Notes under the pieces: model-generated
What the model saw: the letters and a program-made list of their open reading frames with translations, nothing else
What the model was told of the DNA's origin: nothing
Databases searched by the model: none
Position numbers and translations under genes: made by a program
Source: Anaeromassilibacillus senegalensis
Lineage (GTDB): Bacteria > Bacillota > Clostridia > Oscillospirales > Acutalibacteraceae
Direction: 5' to 3'
Length of the DNA stretch: 64,000 bases
NCBI RefSeq assembly: GCF_001261775.1
Contig: NZ_LN868538.1
Coordinates: 558,001 to 622,000 of the forward strand
In this document: positions 33,084 through 43,200 of the stretch, piece by piece
Position numbering within the stretch: position 1 is the stretch's first letter
Layout of the letters: each line of letters begins with the position of its first letter

Positions 33084-33095
33084 ATTCGATATACT
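33067..33095 (+). promoter_or_regulatory. Repressor promoter (plus strand)
   Basis: TTTACA (33067-33072), 17-base spacer, TATACT (33090-33095), 22 bases before the repressor start codon. The third operator copy overlaps its -35 box and spacer, so repression by the repressor or Ner-like protein is likely. Confidence 0.78.
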
Positions 33096-33117
33096 TAATT
33101 TTAAAGGAGGTGTGCAA

Positions 33118-33597
33118 ATGGATGAAAAAAGCTCATTGGGAAAACGTATCCAAAACCTAAGGATCGCAGCAGGATTAACACAAGAACAATTAGCAAACAA
33201 AATTGGAATCAGCATGGCGGCTATTCGCAACTATGAAAACAATTTACGGGAGCCAAACGGCAGAACAATGGTAGCGCTTGAGGACTTTTTTGGTGTAACT
33301 GGTAGATATTTGTGCGGATATACAGACGAAAAAATCCCCTATATCGATAGAAAAAAATCCTCTGCCCGGATCGTGATCGAGGCAGAGGAAAACCCATTTT
33401 ATAATTTTTCAGATAAAGAACTAGAACTACTTGCCGACTTTTTGCTCGAAAGAGGGATTAAGGAGACTGAGCTTCACAAGCTCCCCATTTCTAAAAAAAA
33501 TGTACTCTACGCAATAGCCTTGCTCATTAACACGACATTCCCCCCTCTCAACCTTAGTGTGGGGGAGACTGGTGCTACCGAGAGGTCCGTTGGATAA
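33118..33597 (+). CDS. Prophage master repressor (XRE family)
   Basis: 159 residues from ATG 33118 behind AAAGGAGG; an earlier ATG at 33055 lies in the promoter and is rejected. N-terminal helix-turn-helix: LRIAAGLTQEQLANKIGISMAAIRNYENNLREPNGR. The middle (AEENPFYNFSDKELELLADFLLERG) is helical. The last 45 residues are less typical. It is the only plus-strand phage gene and is transcribed toward the left end, as c is in Mu. It probably keeps lysogeny by acting on the operator cluster. Confidence 0.88.
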   Translation: MDEKSSLGKRIQNLRIAAGLTQEQLANKIGISMAAIRNYENNLREPNGRTMVALEDFFGVTGRYLCGYTDEKIPYIDRKKSSARIVIEAEENPFYNFSDKELELLADFLLERGIKETELHKLPISKKNVLYAIALLINTTFPPLNLSVGETGATERSVG

Positions 33598-33636
33598 TAG
33601 GCTATCTCTAAAACGATCAATGGTTTCCTTTTTCAT
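33427..33636 (-). CDS. Possible small antisense gene over repressor 3' end
   Basis: 69 residues starting at ATG 33636 with AAGGAG nine bases upstream: MKKETIDRFRDSLLSNGPLG then VERGECRVNEQGYCVEYIFFRNGE. It overlaps 171 bases of the repressor gene on the opposite strand. The strong ribosome-binding site is the only positive evidence; it may be chance. Confidence 0.25.
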   Translation of the reverse strand: MKKETIDRFRDSLLSNGPLGSTSLPHTKVERGECRVNEQGYCVEYIFFRNGELVKLSLLNPSFEQKVGK

Positions 33637-34090
33637 AACATTCCACTCCTTATTATGTAAAATAGAATCCCTCTATATAACTAGAACGTTTAATTTTGCC
33701 AAAAGGAGACACTTTTTACTGTGGTAATTTATGGATTTTATACATTTTATTTAAATGTGAAATATATTTACTTGATTGATTCTATATAAATATTAAAATA
33801 AGTTGTAGACATGTTTTCTTGTAAAAGAACGGGTACTCCGCTATTTCCTAGAAATTGTATGTTTATAAAATATTTATGAATAATATTCATTCTTTGTTTG
33901 ATGGAATCTTTTATTTCCTATTGAAAACAAAAACGATGGGAACCCGCATGGATACTGAATGCGAAGTACTTCGTTTTAACATGATAAAGCGCTTCGCTAT
34001 TTCGCTATACATTTGTGTTCAAAAGAGCACAGGACTGCACGATTGTTTTTTGTTTCCATAAAGTCTTTTAAAGGGTATGTTAAAAATCTA
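33598..34090. other. AT-rich non-coding region between repressor gene and attL
   Basis: No convincing gene. Short frames here lack ribosome-binding sites. It contains the palindrome CGAAGTACTTCG near 33964-33975 followed by a matching GCGAAG/CTTCGC pair, which could form a small structured RNA. Base composition is much more AT-rich than the rest of the prophage. Confidence 0.5.
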
Positions 34091-34136
34091 AAAAGGCCAA
34101 TAAACCGCATAGCATTGCGGTTTATTGGCCTTTTTC
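34091..34136. terminator. Strong bidirectional terminator near prophage left end
   Basis: A perfect 19-base stem (AAAAAGGCCAATAAACCGC and its complement) with an eight-base loop, flanked by A and T runs. It would stop repressor transcripts and isolate the prophage end. Confidence 0.9.
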
Positions 34137-34406
34137 TTAAAACTTTAAATACTGTTTTAAAGAGATTTTAAAGCCCTTAAAGCAGCATTCTTTTAAAATA
34201 ATATAAAATATAATAAAATTCTTTTTTTGATTAATATAGGCTTTTAAAGTTTGCACTTAAAATACAAAAAATCCGGCGTTTTCCAAGACGTCACCAATTC
34301 TAACGCCTAAAAAACGCCGGTCTAAAGCCATTTTTCGGGTTATCAACAGTTTTCACGGGTTTTCACGTCCGTTTTCCTCGTTTTGTATTCTTCCTACAAA
34401 TCTACA
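34137..34406. repeat. Putative attL: transposase-binding repeats and terminal dinucleotide
   Basis: On the minus strand the last bases start 5'-TGTAGATTTGTAGG and continue with repeated GTGAAAAC/GGAAAAC units about 11-12 bases apart (plus-strand GTTTTCAC at 34350-34380). Further in are an inverted repeat CCGGCGTTTT / AAAACGCCGG (34273-34282, 34311-34320) and many TTTTAAA blocks (34140-34265). This layout resembles multi-site Mu ends. Binding is inferred. Confidence 0.6.
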
Positions 34407-37400
34407 CGCGTCCGCTTCTTTCACCGCCGCTTCAAACGGGGCAAGATACAGCTCATGCAGGGTCTGCTCGTCGACCTGTACGTCAACCGCACCGCCCGGC
34501 GTGCTGTCCTGTGCGAAAACAGCGAAGTGCTTCAGGGTTGCCATGACGTTCTGGTCCTGGATACCCTCGGTCTCGCTAACCGCAAGACGAGAGATCAGGA
34601 ACGGGTCCTCGCCAAGCTGATCCTTGCTGCGTCCAAAGTGTGCTGTACGGGTAATATCAAACTGAGAACCCAACTGCACACTGCCGGAAATTGCTCTGTT
34701 TTCCGAACCGCTGATCTTACCGTAATCGTAGGACAGATCGGTGCTCCAGGTGGAACCCAGCATCTGCTCGATCGGCGGGTTTGTTGTATCGTAGATAGAG
34801 GTAACGCCGGCAGGTCCGTCAAACATGCGCATCTGCGGGACGCCCAGTCTCGGAACGCCTGTCAGGGTGCCTGCGTCTGCAACCGTGCCGTTTGCACCGC
34901 CGCCCAGCAGGGCGAATTTCTCTTCGACCGTCATGCTGTTGATGAGCGCATCGACCTTTTCGTCGCGGACTTCCTGGCTCTCAACGACCATGTATTTCTC
35001 ACCGTACGTCTCCGGGAAGGTGGTTTTTTCCAGCTTCGGATCGCCGATGTCCGTGTATTTCGCTGTGCGCTCGTCGGCAATCTGGCCGTCCCAGTTGAGG
35101 CCAAAGCCGAAGCAGTACGCGTTGCCGTCGCTGTCTTTGTAGACTTCCATGTCGTGGAAACCATCTTCGTAAGCCGTTTCAATCGCTTCCATGCTGGCCG
35201 GCATGTTGACCGGCAGCAGGCCGTTCGGCTCGCTCTGTCCGGAGATCACTTCCAGGAATGCATCCGGAGAAACGCTTGTGCCGATCAGCAGTGCGTCCAC
35301 ATCCGGCTCAAACTCGGAAACGACCATCGGGTTCTCCATGCTGAGGATGAAGATAATCGGCTTATCGCCCATCAGCTTCACTGTCTCCTGAATCAGCTCC
35401 AGATTTTCCGGCGTGCCCGCGTGGGTGTTGCCCTTTCTGGAACGGTTGGACTTGTAGTCGCCCTTGGACTCGTCCGGTGTCTCGTTGTGCTGCACCAGGG
35501 TGCCGTCCGCATGGTACCAGTCATAGCCGATGCTGGTTTCACGCATTGCATCCGCGGTGTACGGGCCGTAGGTCAGGTTCTGCGGGCGCCCGTCCGTGTA
35601 CTCCATCGCCATACCGGGCGACTGCAGCTCGATGATGGCAAAGTCAGCTTCGTCCGCCGCCTGTTTTTTCACCTCATCGGCCGGCATCTCGCCGCTGTCT
35701 TCCGCCGCGATCAGCGCGTCGGGAACATTATAATATTTCTGTACCTTGTCGAGGTCCAACACTGCCTTAACGGTGGTGGTAACCGGTCCGCCCCAGCCGC
35801 CGCCGGTCGATTTCTTCAGCGGGACATAGGCGGTCAGTTCTTTGCCGTCTTCCGCTTTGAGCGGCAGGGTGCTGTTGGAGTTCTTCGCCATGATCACGGC
35901 GTCCTTATGCGTCTCATACGCCTTCTGATTCAGTTCCGGAGAACCGACAAAGGATTTCGCATAATCCGGGTCCGCATACGGGTCTTCAAACAGACCCAGG
36001 TTAAACATGACCTTCAGGATGCGGGTGGCGGAAGCTTCGGTCAGCTCGTCCATGAAGTCCTCGCCGAGTGCTTCAATTCCGTACTCCTCGCTGCCGTACG
36101 CGCCCATCTCATAGGCCTTCATCATGTCTTCTGCTACATATGTATCACTGTCCAGGCCGCCCATCTGGTCCACGCCCGCCAGCATGCTGGCCAGTACGCG
36201 GTAAGGACGGTCATAGCCCTTGCCGGGCTCCAGGCCCCACGGGGTATCTGCCATTCCCATGCCCTCGTGGCTGCCGTGGATTTTCCAGTCGGTGCAGACG
36301 AGGCCGTCATAGTTCAGGTCCTCGCGCAGACGCTGCTGCACAATGTATTTGCTGAAGCCGTTTGCCACATTCTCGCCGCTCGGGTCCTGCTCAAACGGGA
36401 TCGTGTAGTACGGCATTACGCCAGCGGACTGCTTAGTGGTTCCCTTGTACTCCTCCGCGAAGCCCGCGCCCTTTACAAAGTATTGCAGGATAGTTTCAAA
36501 ATTCCCCGCCGGGTAAACGCCGAATTTGCCGTCGTCCTTATGGGCGTCAAAGCCGAATTCGCCGGTACCGCCGCTGGGCCAGTGTTTTGCGATGGTGGCA
36601 ACGCTGCCGGTGCCCCAGCCTGTATCGACACCCCAATCGCTCTCTTCATAACTGGTATCGGTCTGCATGGCCTCAATAAAGGCGCTTGCCATGTCCGCGT
36701 TCAGCTCCGGATCTTCGGAGAACGTGCTGCTGTTTCTGGACCATCTGGGTTCGGTGATGAGGTCCATCTGCGGGCCAAGCATCATCTGGATGCCGATCGC
36801 GCGGTATTCCGCGGCGGTCACGGCGCCGTATTCAGACGCGGAGTCCGCGTCAAAGGTTGCCGCGATGCCCATATTGTTGGGCCATTTGGAAACGGTGCCG
36901 CCCGGCTCCGTTGTTTCAATGGTACCGGAATCCACAATACCCGTATGGCGCGGGTCAGTGCTGGTGACTACCGGGATACCGAACATCTCCGGCGTATCCT
37001 CCGCCCAAAATTGCAGCTTGTTGTTGTCCTCCGCCATTTTATCGGCGGCAGAGGTGCTTCTGGTCAGGTTGAAACGGGTGCCATCCTTCATCCCTTCCTT
37101 GGTCTTGCCGGTGGAGCCGTGGGTCATCAGCGCCAGCCGCTGTTCCGTCTTAAGCTGCGCCGCCAGGGATTTGGCACGGTCCAGGCTGGAGAGACGCCAG
37201 TCCTCATAATCGTCCAGCTTGCCGTTCTGGTTCAAATCCTTGAAGTAGTAGCCGGACGCTTCCTCATAGAGAATGTCCACATTGGAAGCAGATGAATGGG
37301 AAAGTGTTGCGCCGCCCTCGTTTTCCACGTAGAGGACGTCTTTGTAATACTCGTAGGTGCTGTTGGGAACCTCCGTATTGGTGAAATCTGTTCCCATGGA

Positions 37401-37514
37401 GACGACCTTCTTTTCTTCCTGCTGCGCAGCCTGTGCTTCGCCGATCGGCGCCGCAACCGTTGTCCCTAACAGGGCCGCTGCAATCAAAAAGGAAAGAATC
37501 CTGTTTTTGTTCAT
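34353..37514 (-). pseudogene. Secreted tandem-module GH3 glycosidase, 3' end cut off by prophage insertion
   Basis: Signal peptide MNKNRILSFLIAAALLGTTVAA. Module 1: GH3 N-terminal barrel with nucleophile Asp409 in LVCTDWKIHG and the KHWPSGG loop, then GH3 C-terminal domain to about residue 850. Module 2 begins near residue 880 (EEKFALLGGGANGT, MFDGPAGV, LKHFAVFAQD) and stops at EAAVKEADA. GH3 proteins continue there with a GxVMCSYN-type strand and the nucleophile; here 17 phage codons (CRFVGRIQ... to the stop at 34353) follow. Host sequence is 34407-37514. Module 1 may remain active. The start has GGAGGAG. Confidence 0.9.
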
Positions 37515-37894
37515 GCTTGCTCCTCCTTTTTCTTTCTGGTTCTTCGTTTCAACTGGTCACACGAATGGATAAAAAATGATCACCTCCGGCTGCTTTTTTG
37601 TCAGTGTTGTTTTCCTTGATACTTAACCTACCAAATTATCCAAATCAAATCAATAATTATGCGCGTAAAGTCGATATGGGGCGCAAATGGATTCCAACAC
37701 CTGCCGAAAAGCGCCTGCTTTGTGAATTTTAACAACAAACTTTCCCTGTTACATTGACTTTCCATGCATTTTCCGATATGCTGATAATGATTTTAAAAAC
37801 GCCTGCTTTTCGTCTATCGGACCGAAAACAGGCGCCGAATCGCAGGGAACCTGCGGCGCGGACAACATAAATTGATAGGAAAGGGTGGGGTTTT
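37515..37894. promoter_or_regulatory. Intergenic region between divergent GH3 and response regulator genes
   Basis: About 380 bases without a gene. It must hold promoters for both directions; no strong sigma-A match was picked out. An imperfect hairpin CGCCTG...CAGGCG at 37801-37835, with repeated TTTTCG-type sequence, lies 60 bases before the response regulator start. Confidence 0.5.
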
Positions 37895-38596
37895 ATGATT
37901 TCGATCGCCTACTGCGACGACGAACGCGCGGCACTGAACCTTTACCCGGAGCAGGTGCGCGCGGCCTTCCAGCACTACCGCCGCTCCGTGGAAATTGAGC
38001 GTTTCCAGAGGCCGGGTCTGCTGATGGAGCGCATCGCCGCCAACAACCGCTTTGACCTGCTGTTCCTGGACATCAGCATGCCAGACATGAATGGCATTGA
38101 GCTGGGACGCCAGCTGCGCAAACTCGCGGACGACGTGCTGATTGTCTTTGTCTCCAGCCATGAGGAGCTGGTATTTGAATCCTTCCAGGTGACGCCCTTC
38201 CGGTTTATCCGAAAAGGCCATTTCTACCAGGATCTGGAGGAGGGGATCCCGGCGATCATCGCGGAGCTGGAAAAGCGCCAGACGGAGCTGCAGATTGACA
38301 ACGGCAAGGAAGTCTACCGGATTGCCCCTTACAAAATTCTATATATTGAAAGCAGCGATAAAATACAAAAGCTGTTTACTTTGCAGGGGACGGTGGAAAT
38401 TCGCTATAAGCTGAAGGAACTGGAAACGCTTCTGGCGGAATATGGTTTTATCCGTGTCCACAAGGGGTACCTGGTCAACGCGCGTTTTATCGCCTGCGTC
38501 AACAAACGGGAAGTTGTATTGAATACGGGAGAATCCATCCCTTTGAGCAAATACCGTCTGGAACAGGTGATGGAAGAATTGGAACGGGTGATTTGA
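37895..38596 (+). CDS. LytTR-type response regulator (AgrA-like)
   Basis: 233 residues. Receiver domain: acidic pair C-D8-D9, phospho-acceptor Asp59 in LLFLDISMPDMNG, switch residue region FVSSHEELVFESF. LytTR DNA-binding domain from about residue 135 (EVYRIAPYKILYIESSDK, FIRVHKGYLVNARFI). LytTR regulators bind paired direct repeats and control secreted factors in Firmicutes. It overlaps closely with the kinase gene downstream. Flanking GH3 and GH2 genes make them possible targets. Confidence 0.93.
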   Translation: MISIAYCDDERAALNLYPEQVRAAFQHYRRSVEIERFQRPGLLMERIAANNRFDLLFLDISMPDMNGIELGRQLRKLADDVLIVFVSSHEELVFESFQVTPFRFIRKGHFYQDLEEGIPAIIAELEKRQTELQIDNGKEVYRIAPYKILYIESSDKIQKLFTLQGTVEIRYKLKELETLLAEYGFIRVHKGYLVNARFIACVNKREVVLNTGESIPLSKYRLEQVMEELERVI

Positions 38597-38597
38597 A

Positions 38598-39875
38598 ATG
38601 GAAGTTTTTTGCCGCTGGTTCAATTTATATTTGGAAGCATTTTCCCTGTTCTGGCTGCTGGAGCACAATTATAAGTTCCGCTGGGACAATCCATGGCTGA
38701 AAAGTATCAAATACGTTATGGCGCTATTGTCCATCGGTTTATTCCGTTTGGATCCCACTACAGCGTATTTTTCAACACCCAATTTCATGCTGTATTTTTC
38801 CGTTCTGGCGGTGGGCGGACTGTTGTTCTGCCTGCTTCTGCGCGGCAATCTGGCCTGCAAGGGACTGACCGCCATTGTCTTAATGAATATTCTGATTGAA
38901 ATCCATCTGTTTATTGGTACACAGCTTTACTCCCATCTTCCTTCCCACTCACAGCTGACTTATCTGCTGCTGACAAAGGGCATGCTGGCTATCGTGCTGT
39001 TCCTGATGGTACGGTTTCCCATCCATGTGGAATACACTCTGCCGCGCAATTACTACTTTCTGATGTTCCTCGCGATCGTTGTCACGCTCACGATCCGCTT
39101 CACCACTCTGTTCCTGCAATTGGACGCGTTAAACAATCTGTGGCTGCTGGTCCTCTACCTGGCGCTGTACTGCACCTACAGCAAGCTGCTCCAGGATTAT
39201 GGCAGGAAGGTTCATTTTGAGCTGGCCAACAACCAGCTGAGCATGCAGATCAACAGCTGGAAGGACATTGAAACCATGTACCGCGAGCTGCGGGAACTGC
39301 GGCATGATTTAAAGAATCACATGCTTTACATGCAGGCGCTGCTGGACCAGCGGGATTACGAGGCGCTGAGCACCTATTTCAGCCAGCTGAACGATCCCCG
39401 CCTGCTGCTCAAGCAGGTGATGCAGACCGGCTATCCAGTCCTGGACGCGGTGCTGAACGCCAAAAGCGCCCAGTGCTCGATGAAGGGAATCCCCATTGAT
39501 ATGAAGGTCCTGCTCACCCAGAAGATCGAGCTGCCGGCGGAAGACCTGTGCGCCATCCTGTGCAACCTGATCGACAACGCGGTCGAAGCATCGGAACAGG
39601 CGCCGGTAAAGGACATCCGTGTGGAGGTCAAAGCGGCGAAGGGCTGTCTATGGATAAAAGTATCCAACCGGTACCCCCGCGATCCGCGTGAAAAAAATCC
39701 GGCGTTGGCAACCACCAAGGAAAATCCGGAACAGCACGGGATGGGCATGCAAATTGTCCGCGACCTGGCCAAAAAGCACGGAGGACAATTCCGGTTCACA
39801 TTCGAGGATGGCCAGGTTGTTGCCGGCGTCACCTTACCGGTGGAATCCTCAGACGCTTCCGTTCTGGCATCCTGA
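38598..39875 (+). CDS. Sensor histidine kinase of the AgrC/GHKL type
   Basis: 425 residues. About six membrane helices in residues 1-190. The DHp-like segment has the phospho-accepting His236 in LRHDLKNHM, and ALLDQRDYEALSTYF. The ATPase (HATPase_c_5) has N-box LCNLIDNAVEASEQ and G-box EQHGMGMQIVRDLAKKHGG. AgrC-like kinases often sense peptide signals, but no peptide precursor gene is visible here. One base separates it from the response regulator gene, so the pair is one transcript. Confidence 0.92.
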   Translation: MEVFCRWFNLYLEAFSLFWLLEHNYKFRWDNPWLKSIKYVMALLSIGLFRLDPTTAYFSTPNFMLYFSVLAVGGLLFCLLLRGNLACKGLTAIVLMNILIEIHLFIGTQLYSHLPSHSQLTYLLLTKGMLAIVLFLMVRFPIHVEYTLPRNYYFLMFLAIVVTLTIRFTTLFLQLDALNNLWLLVLYLALYCTYSKLLQDYGRKVHFELANNQLSMQINSWKDIETMYRELRELRHDLKNHMLYMQALLDQRDYEALSTYFSQLNDPRLLLKQVMQTGYPVLDAVLNAKSAQCSMKGIPIDMKVLLTQKIELPAEDLCAILCNLIDNAVEASEQAPVKDIRVEVKAAKGCLWIKVSNRYPRDPREKNPALATTKENPEQHGMGMQIVRDLAKKHGGQFRFTFEDGQVVAGVTLPVESSDASVLAS

Positions 39876-39890
39876 TCCGTACAGAAAAAG

Positions 39891-39931
39891 CACCCTCTAA
39901 AAACACCCGAAAAGGCTGTTTTTAGAGGGTG
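39891..39931 (+). terminator. Terminator after the two-component operon
   Basis: A 14-base perfect stem (CACCCTCTAAAAAC / GTTTTTAGAGGGTG) with a 13-base loop, ending in T-rich sequence. It begins 16 bases after the kinase stop. Confidence 0.85.
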
Positions 39932-39965
39932 TTTGCGTCTACAGATTAAGAAAAGTAGAGGTTCC

Positions 39966-40049
39966 ATTATGGACTTTTGTTTCCATAATATGGACAATTT
40001 GACCACAGACCCCACAAAGGTTGACAACCTGAAAATAATTTTATATGGT
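39966..40049 (+). promoter_or_regulatory. Promoter and inverted repeat upstream of GH2 gene
   Basis: TTGACA at 40021-40026, 17-base spacer, TATGGT at 40044-40049. Upstream, ATTATGGA (39966-39973) and TCCATAAT (39982-39989) form an inverted repeat that could be an operator. No clear paired LytTR repeat was found. Confidence 0.7.
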
Positions 40050-40219
40050 TAGTACAGGAATTATCCATATTCTGCCGTTTTACTGGATAAAACAACTTAT
40101 TTATGAAAGGAGGACCGTCCTATTTCTACCAGTAAAGGAGGAGATAACAAAACACGCGCGGACTTTGAAATGAAAGAAAGCTGCTATAGACGCTTTTGGA
40201 TGAAGGAGAATGTAAAGTT

Positions 40220-43200
40220 ATGAAAAGGCTTCAAAGAGTGATCTCCAGCCTGTTGACTCTGTCTCTGCTGATGGGAATATGCTCATCAAACATGGCCTAC
40301 GCGGGCACGGCAGAAACTGTCAGCAAGGAAGCGGTGCTTTCCGCCGGCGCCTCCATAGGAGAGGACTACACGCCCGCCGAAACAGCCCGCCAGCACTTGA
40401 ACTTTAACCGGGAATGGAAGTTCCAGGCAAAAACCGTAACCGTGGAAAATCCTTCCGCGCCAGATTTTGGCGGGGCGGCCGCTCCGGATTTTGACGACTC
40501 CGAGTGGACGGACGTGGGATTGCCGCACAGCTTCAGCATTCCTTACAACATGGAAACCAATTTCTTTGTCGGCTACGGCATGTACCGCAAGGATTTCCAG
40601 GTGCCTGAGGAGTGGCTGGCCAGCGGCAAGCGCATCAGTATTGAATTTGAAGGCGCTTTTATCGAAACAGAGGTCTTCGTCAATGGAAAAGCGGCGGGCA
40701 GCCACCTTGGCGGCTACACCGGCTTTACCTTTGACATCACGGACCTGCTGCACGCGGGGGAAAACGTGGTTGCGGTCCGCGTCAACAACCTCTGGCGGCC
40801 CGACCAGACGCCGCGCGGCGGCGACCACCAGTTCTCCGGCGGCATCTACCGCGACGTTTACCTCAACGTGACGGACCCCGTGCACGTCGCATGGTATGGC
40901 ACGGCAGTCTCCACGCCCGCGCTGAACAATCCCGGCTTTGACGAGGACGCGGACAGCGACGGGCAGATTGACTATGATTACGAAAACATTGACGAAACCG
41001 CCTACACCCCAGCGGAAGAAATCCGCGAAAACATCGCGCAGAAACGCTCCGACGTGCGGGTGCAGACGGAGGTGGAAAACGACTCCGACGCGGCAAAAAC
41101 CATCGTTGTCAAGCAGGAAGTCGTCGACGTCTCCGACAACACGCTGGTGGCGTCCTTCGCCTCCGAACCGGTGGTCGTTGCAGACAACAGCACCGCCATT
41201 GTGGATACAAAGAGCGACTATATCCAGAACATCAAGCTCTGGAGCCCGGAAACCCCCAACCTGTACCGCGTATACACCACGGTGTACGACGGGGATGGCA
41301 ATGCCGTCGACCTGTTCGACTCCCCGCTCGGCTTCCGCTGGGTACAGTTCCTGAAGGACGCGTTCTTCCTCAATGGGGAGCAAACCGTGCTCTTCGGCGC
41401 GAATGCCCATCAGGACCACGCCGGATGGGGCGACGCCGTGACAAATGAAGGCTTCGCGCGCGACGTGCAGATGGTCAAGGACGCGGGCATGAACTTCATC
41501 CGCGGCTCCCACTATCCGCACGATCCGGCATATTCCGAAGCCTGCGACGAAACCGGCGTGATGCTCTGGTCCGAGGTCGCCTTCTGGGGCAAAGGCGGAA
41601 GCTCCCCCTCTGATGAGGATGTCTACCGGACACAGAGCTGGAATGGCGGCACCTATCCGCAGTATGAAAAGGATGAAGCACGATTTGAAGAAAGCTGCAT
41701 GCAGGATCTGGAAGAGATGATCCGCATCCACCGGAACCATCCTTCCGTGATCGTCTGGAGCATGGGCAACGAGGTCTTTTTTGACAGCCAGATCGCCAAG
41801 TGCAAGGCACTGGTCAACAAGATGCGCAACTATGCCCATGAACTGGACCCCACCCGCAAGGCGGCAATGGGCGGCGTACAGCGCCAGAACTTTGATTCGC
41901 TGGACGTCTGTGACGTGGCGGGCTACAATGGCGACGGCGGCAGCTTCGATACCCACCATATGTCCAGCATCGCCTCCGAATACGGCTCCCACACGGCCAA
42001 CCGCGGGGAATCCGGGGACCAGTTCCGGCCCTACTTTGACCACATGCAGAACGGCAGCAATATATACGATTATGCGCTGAAAGGCAACCGCTCCGGTTTG
42101 GCATTATGGTGCGCGTTCCATCACGGCAGCGTGCTCGGCACCGGATTGGCACAGATGGGCTTTATCGATTACAGCAGGCTCCCGCTCAAGGCGTGGTATT
42201 GGTTCCGCGAAACCTACACCGGCGTGCCCGCCGAATTCTCCATTGACGGAGAAGCGGACCACCTGACGCTGGAGTCGTCCCAGGACATCATTCCAAATGA
42301 CGGCACGGCGGATACCCATCTTATCGTCACCCTGCGCGACGCGGACGGCAACTGGGTCAGCCAGAATAAAAACGTCACGCTGGAAGTGCTGGACGGCCCC
42401 GGCGTGTTCCCGACTGGTAAAACCTTTACGCTGAAAAGCGGAAACACCCTGCGTGATGGCAAAGGGGCGATTGAGTTCCGCTCCTTCTATGCCGGAACAA
42501 CCACCGTCCTGGCCACGGCAGCCGATTTGGAACCGGTGGAAATCACCATTGTGACAAAAGACGTCACCGGGGACGAAACCGGCGAAGAGCCGGACGGCTT
42601 TATGGAAAGCGGCAGCAGGGACAACACGCCGAAGATTGAAGACCCGGGCACCTACGGCGGCGGCAGCTTCTCAGCGAACCGGCCCACCTTCTCCAGCAGC
42701 GGCGACGCCAAGCTGGCAAACGACGGCGACATGGCTACTTCCTGGGTGGCGGAAAACGCGGGCTCCGGAGAATATTGGATTCAGGATTTGGAACAGAGCC
42801 CGCTGCTCTATAAAGTAAAGCTCTCCTTTGACCGCGATCCGTACCCATACCGGCTGGAGGTCAGCAGCGACAAGAACGGCCCTTGGACGGAAGTTGTCTC
42901 CTATGACGCGGACACGGTGAAAAACCGCCCGTATGAGGAGAGCCTGCCCGGTACATACGCGCGATTTGTGCGCGTGGTCTTTACCGGCGTGCCGGAAGAC
43001 GCGCACGCGTTCCTGACGGAAGCGGCGGTCTATGCGGTGGACTCCACAAAGGGCCCCATGCCGGACGAGCAGCCCGACCTCTCCTATACGACCGGTTCAG
43101 TCTATGTCTCCGACCTGCAGCCCGCAAAACCGATCACGCAGGGCTGGGCGGGTAAAACGCCGGGCATCGACGTGTCCATCGAGGGCAATCCCATCCGGAT

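Larger units (their letters stand above)
1..34406. mobile_element. Mu-like transposable prophage (left end inside window, right end beyond position 1)
   Basis: Contiguous phage genes run from the window edge to about 34406. A MuA-type DDE transposase and MuB-type ATPase sit next to a repressor/Ner-like pair close to one end, as in Mu, and GemA, Mor and gp25/26/27-like genes follow. Structural genes are of the long non-contractile tail type (tape measure, A118-like head). There is no tyrosine or serine integrase. The boundary at 34406/34407 is inferred because the coding sequence of a host GH3 enzyme stops matching its family there, and phage sequence starts with 5'-TG on the minus strand, as Mu-family ends do. 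The other end lies outside the window, so total length and target duplication cannot be read. Confidence 0.93.

Noticed and set aside
33855..34061. 68-codon frame near the prophage end
   Set aside because: No ribosome-binding site, odd composition; treated as non-coding.
1..34406. Site-specific integrase-based prophage
   Set aside because: No tyrosine or serine recombinase gene; all mobility evidence is of Mu type.
34383..37295. 970-codon open frame on the plus strand
   Set aside because: It is the antisense of the GH3 gene, has no ribosome-binding site, and its translation is Arg/His/Val-rich without domains.
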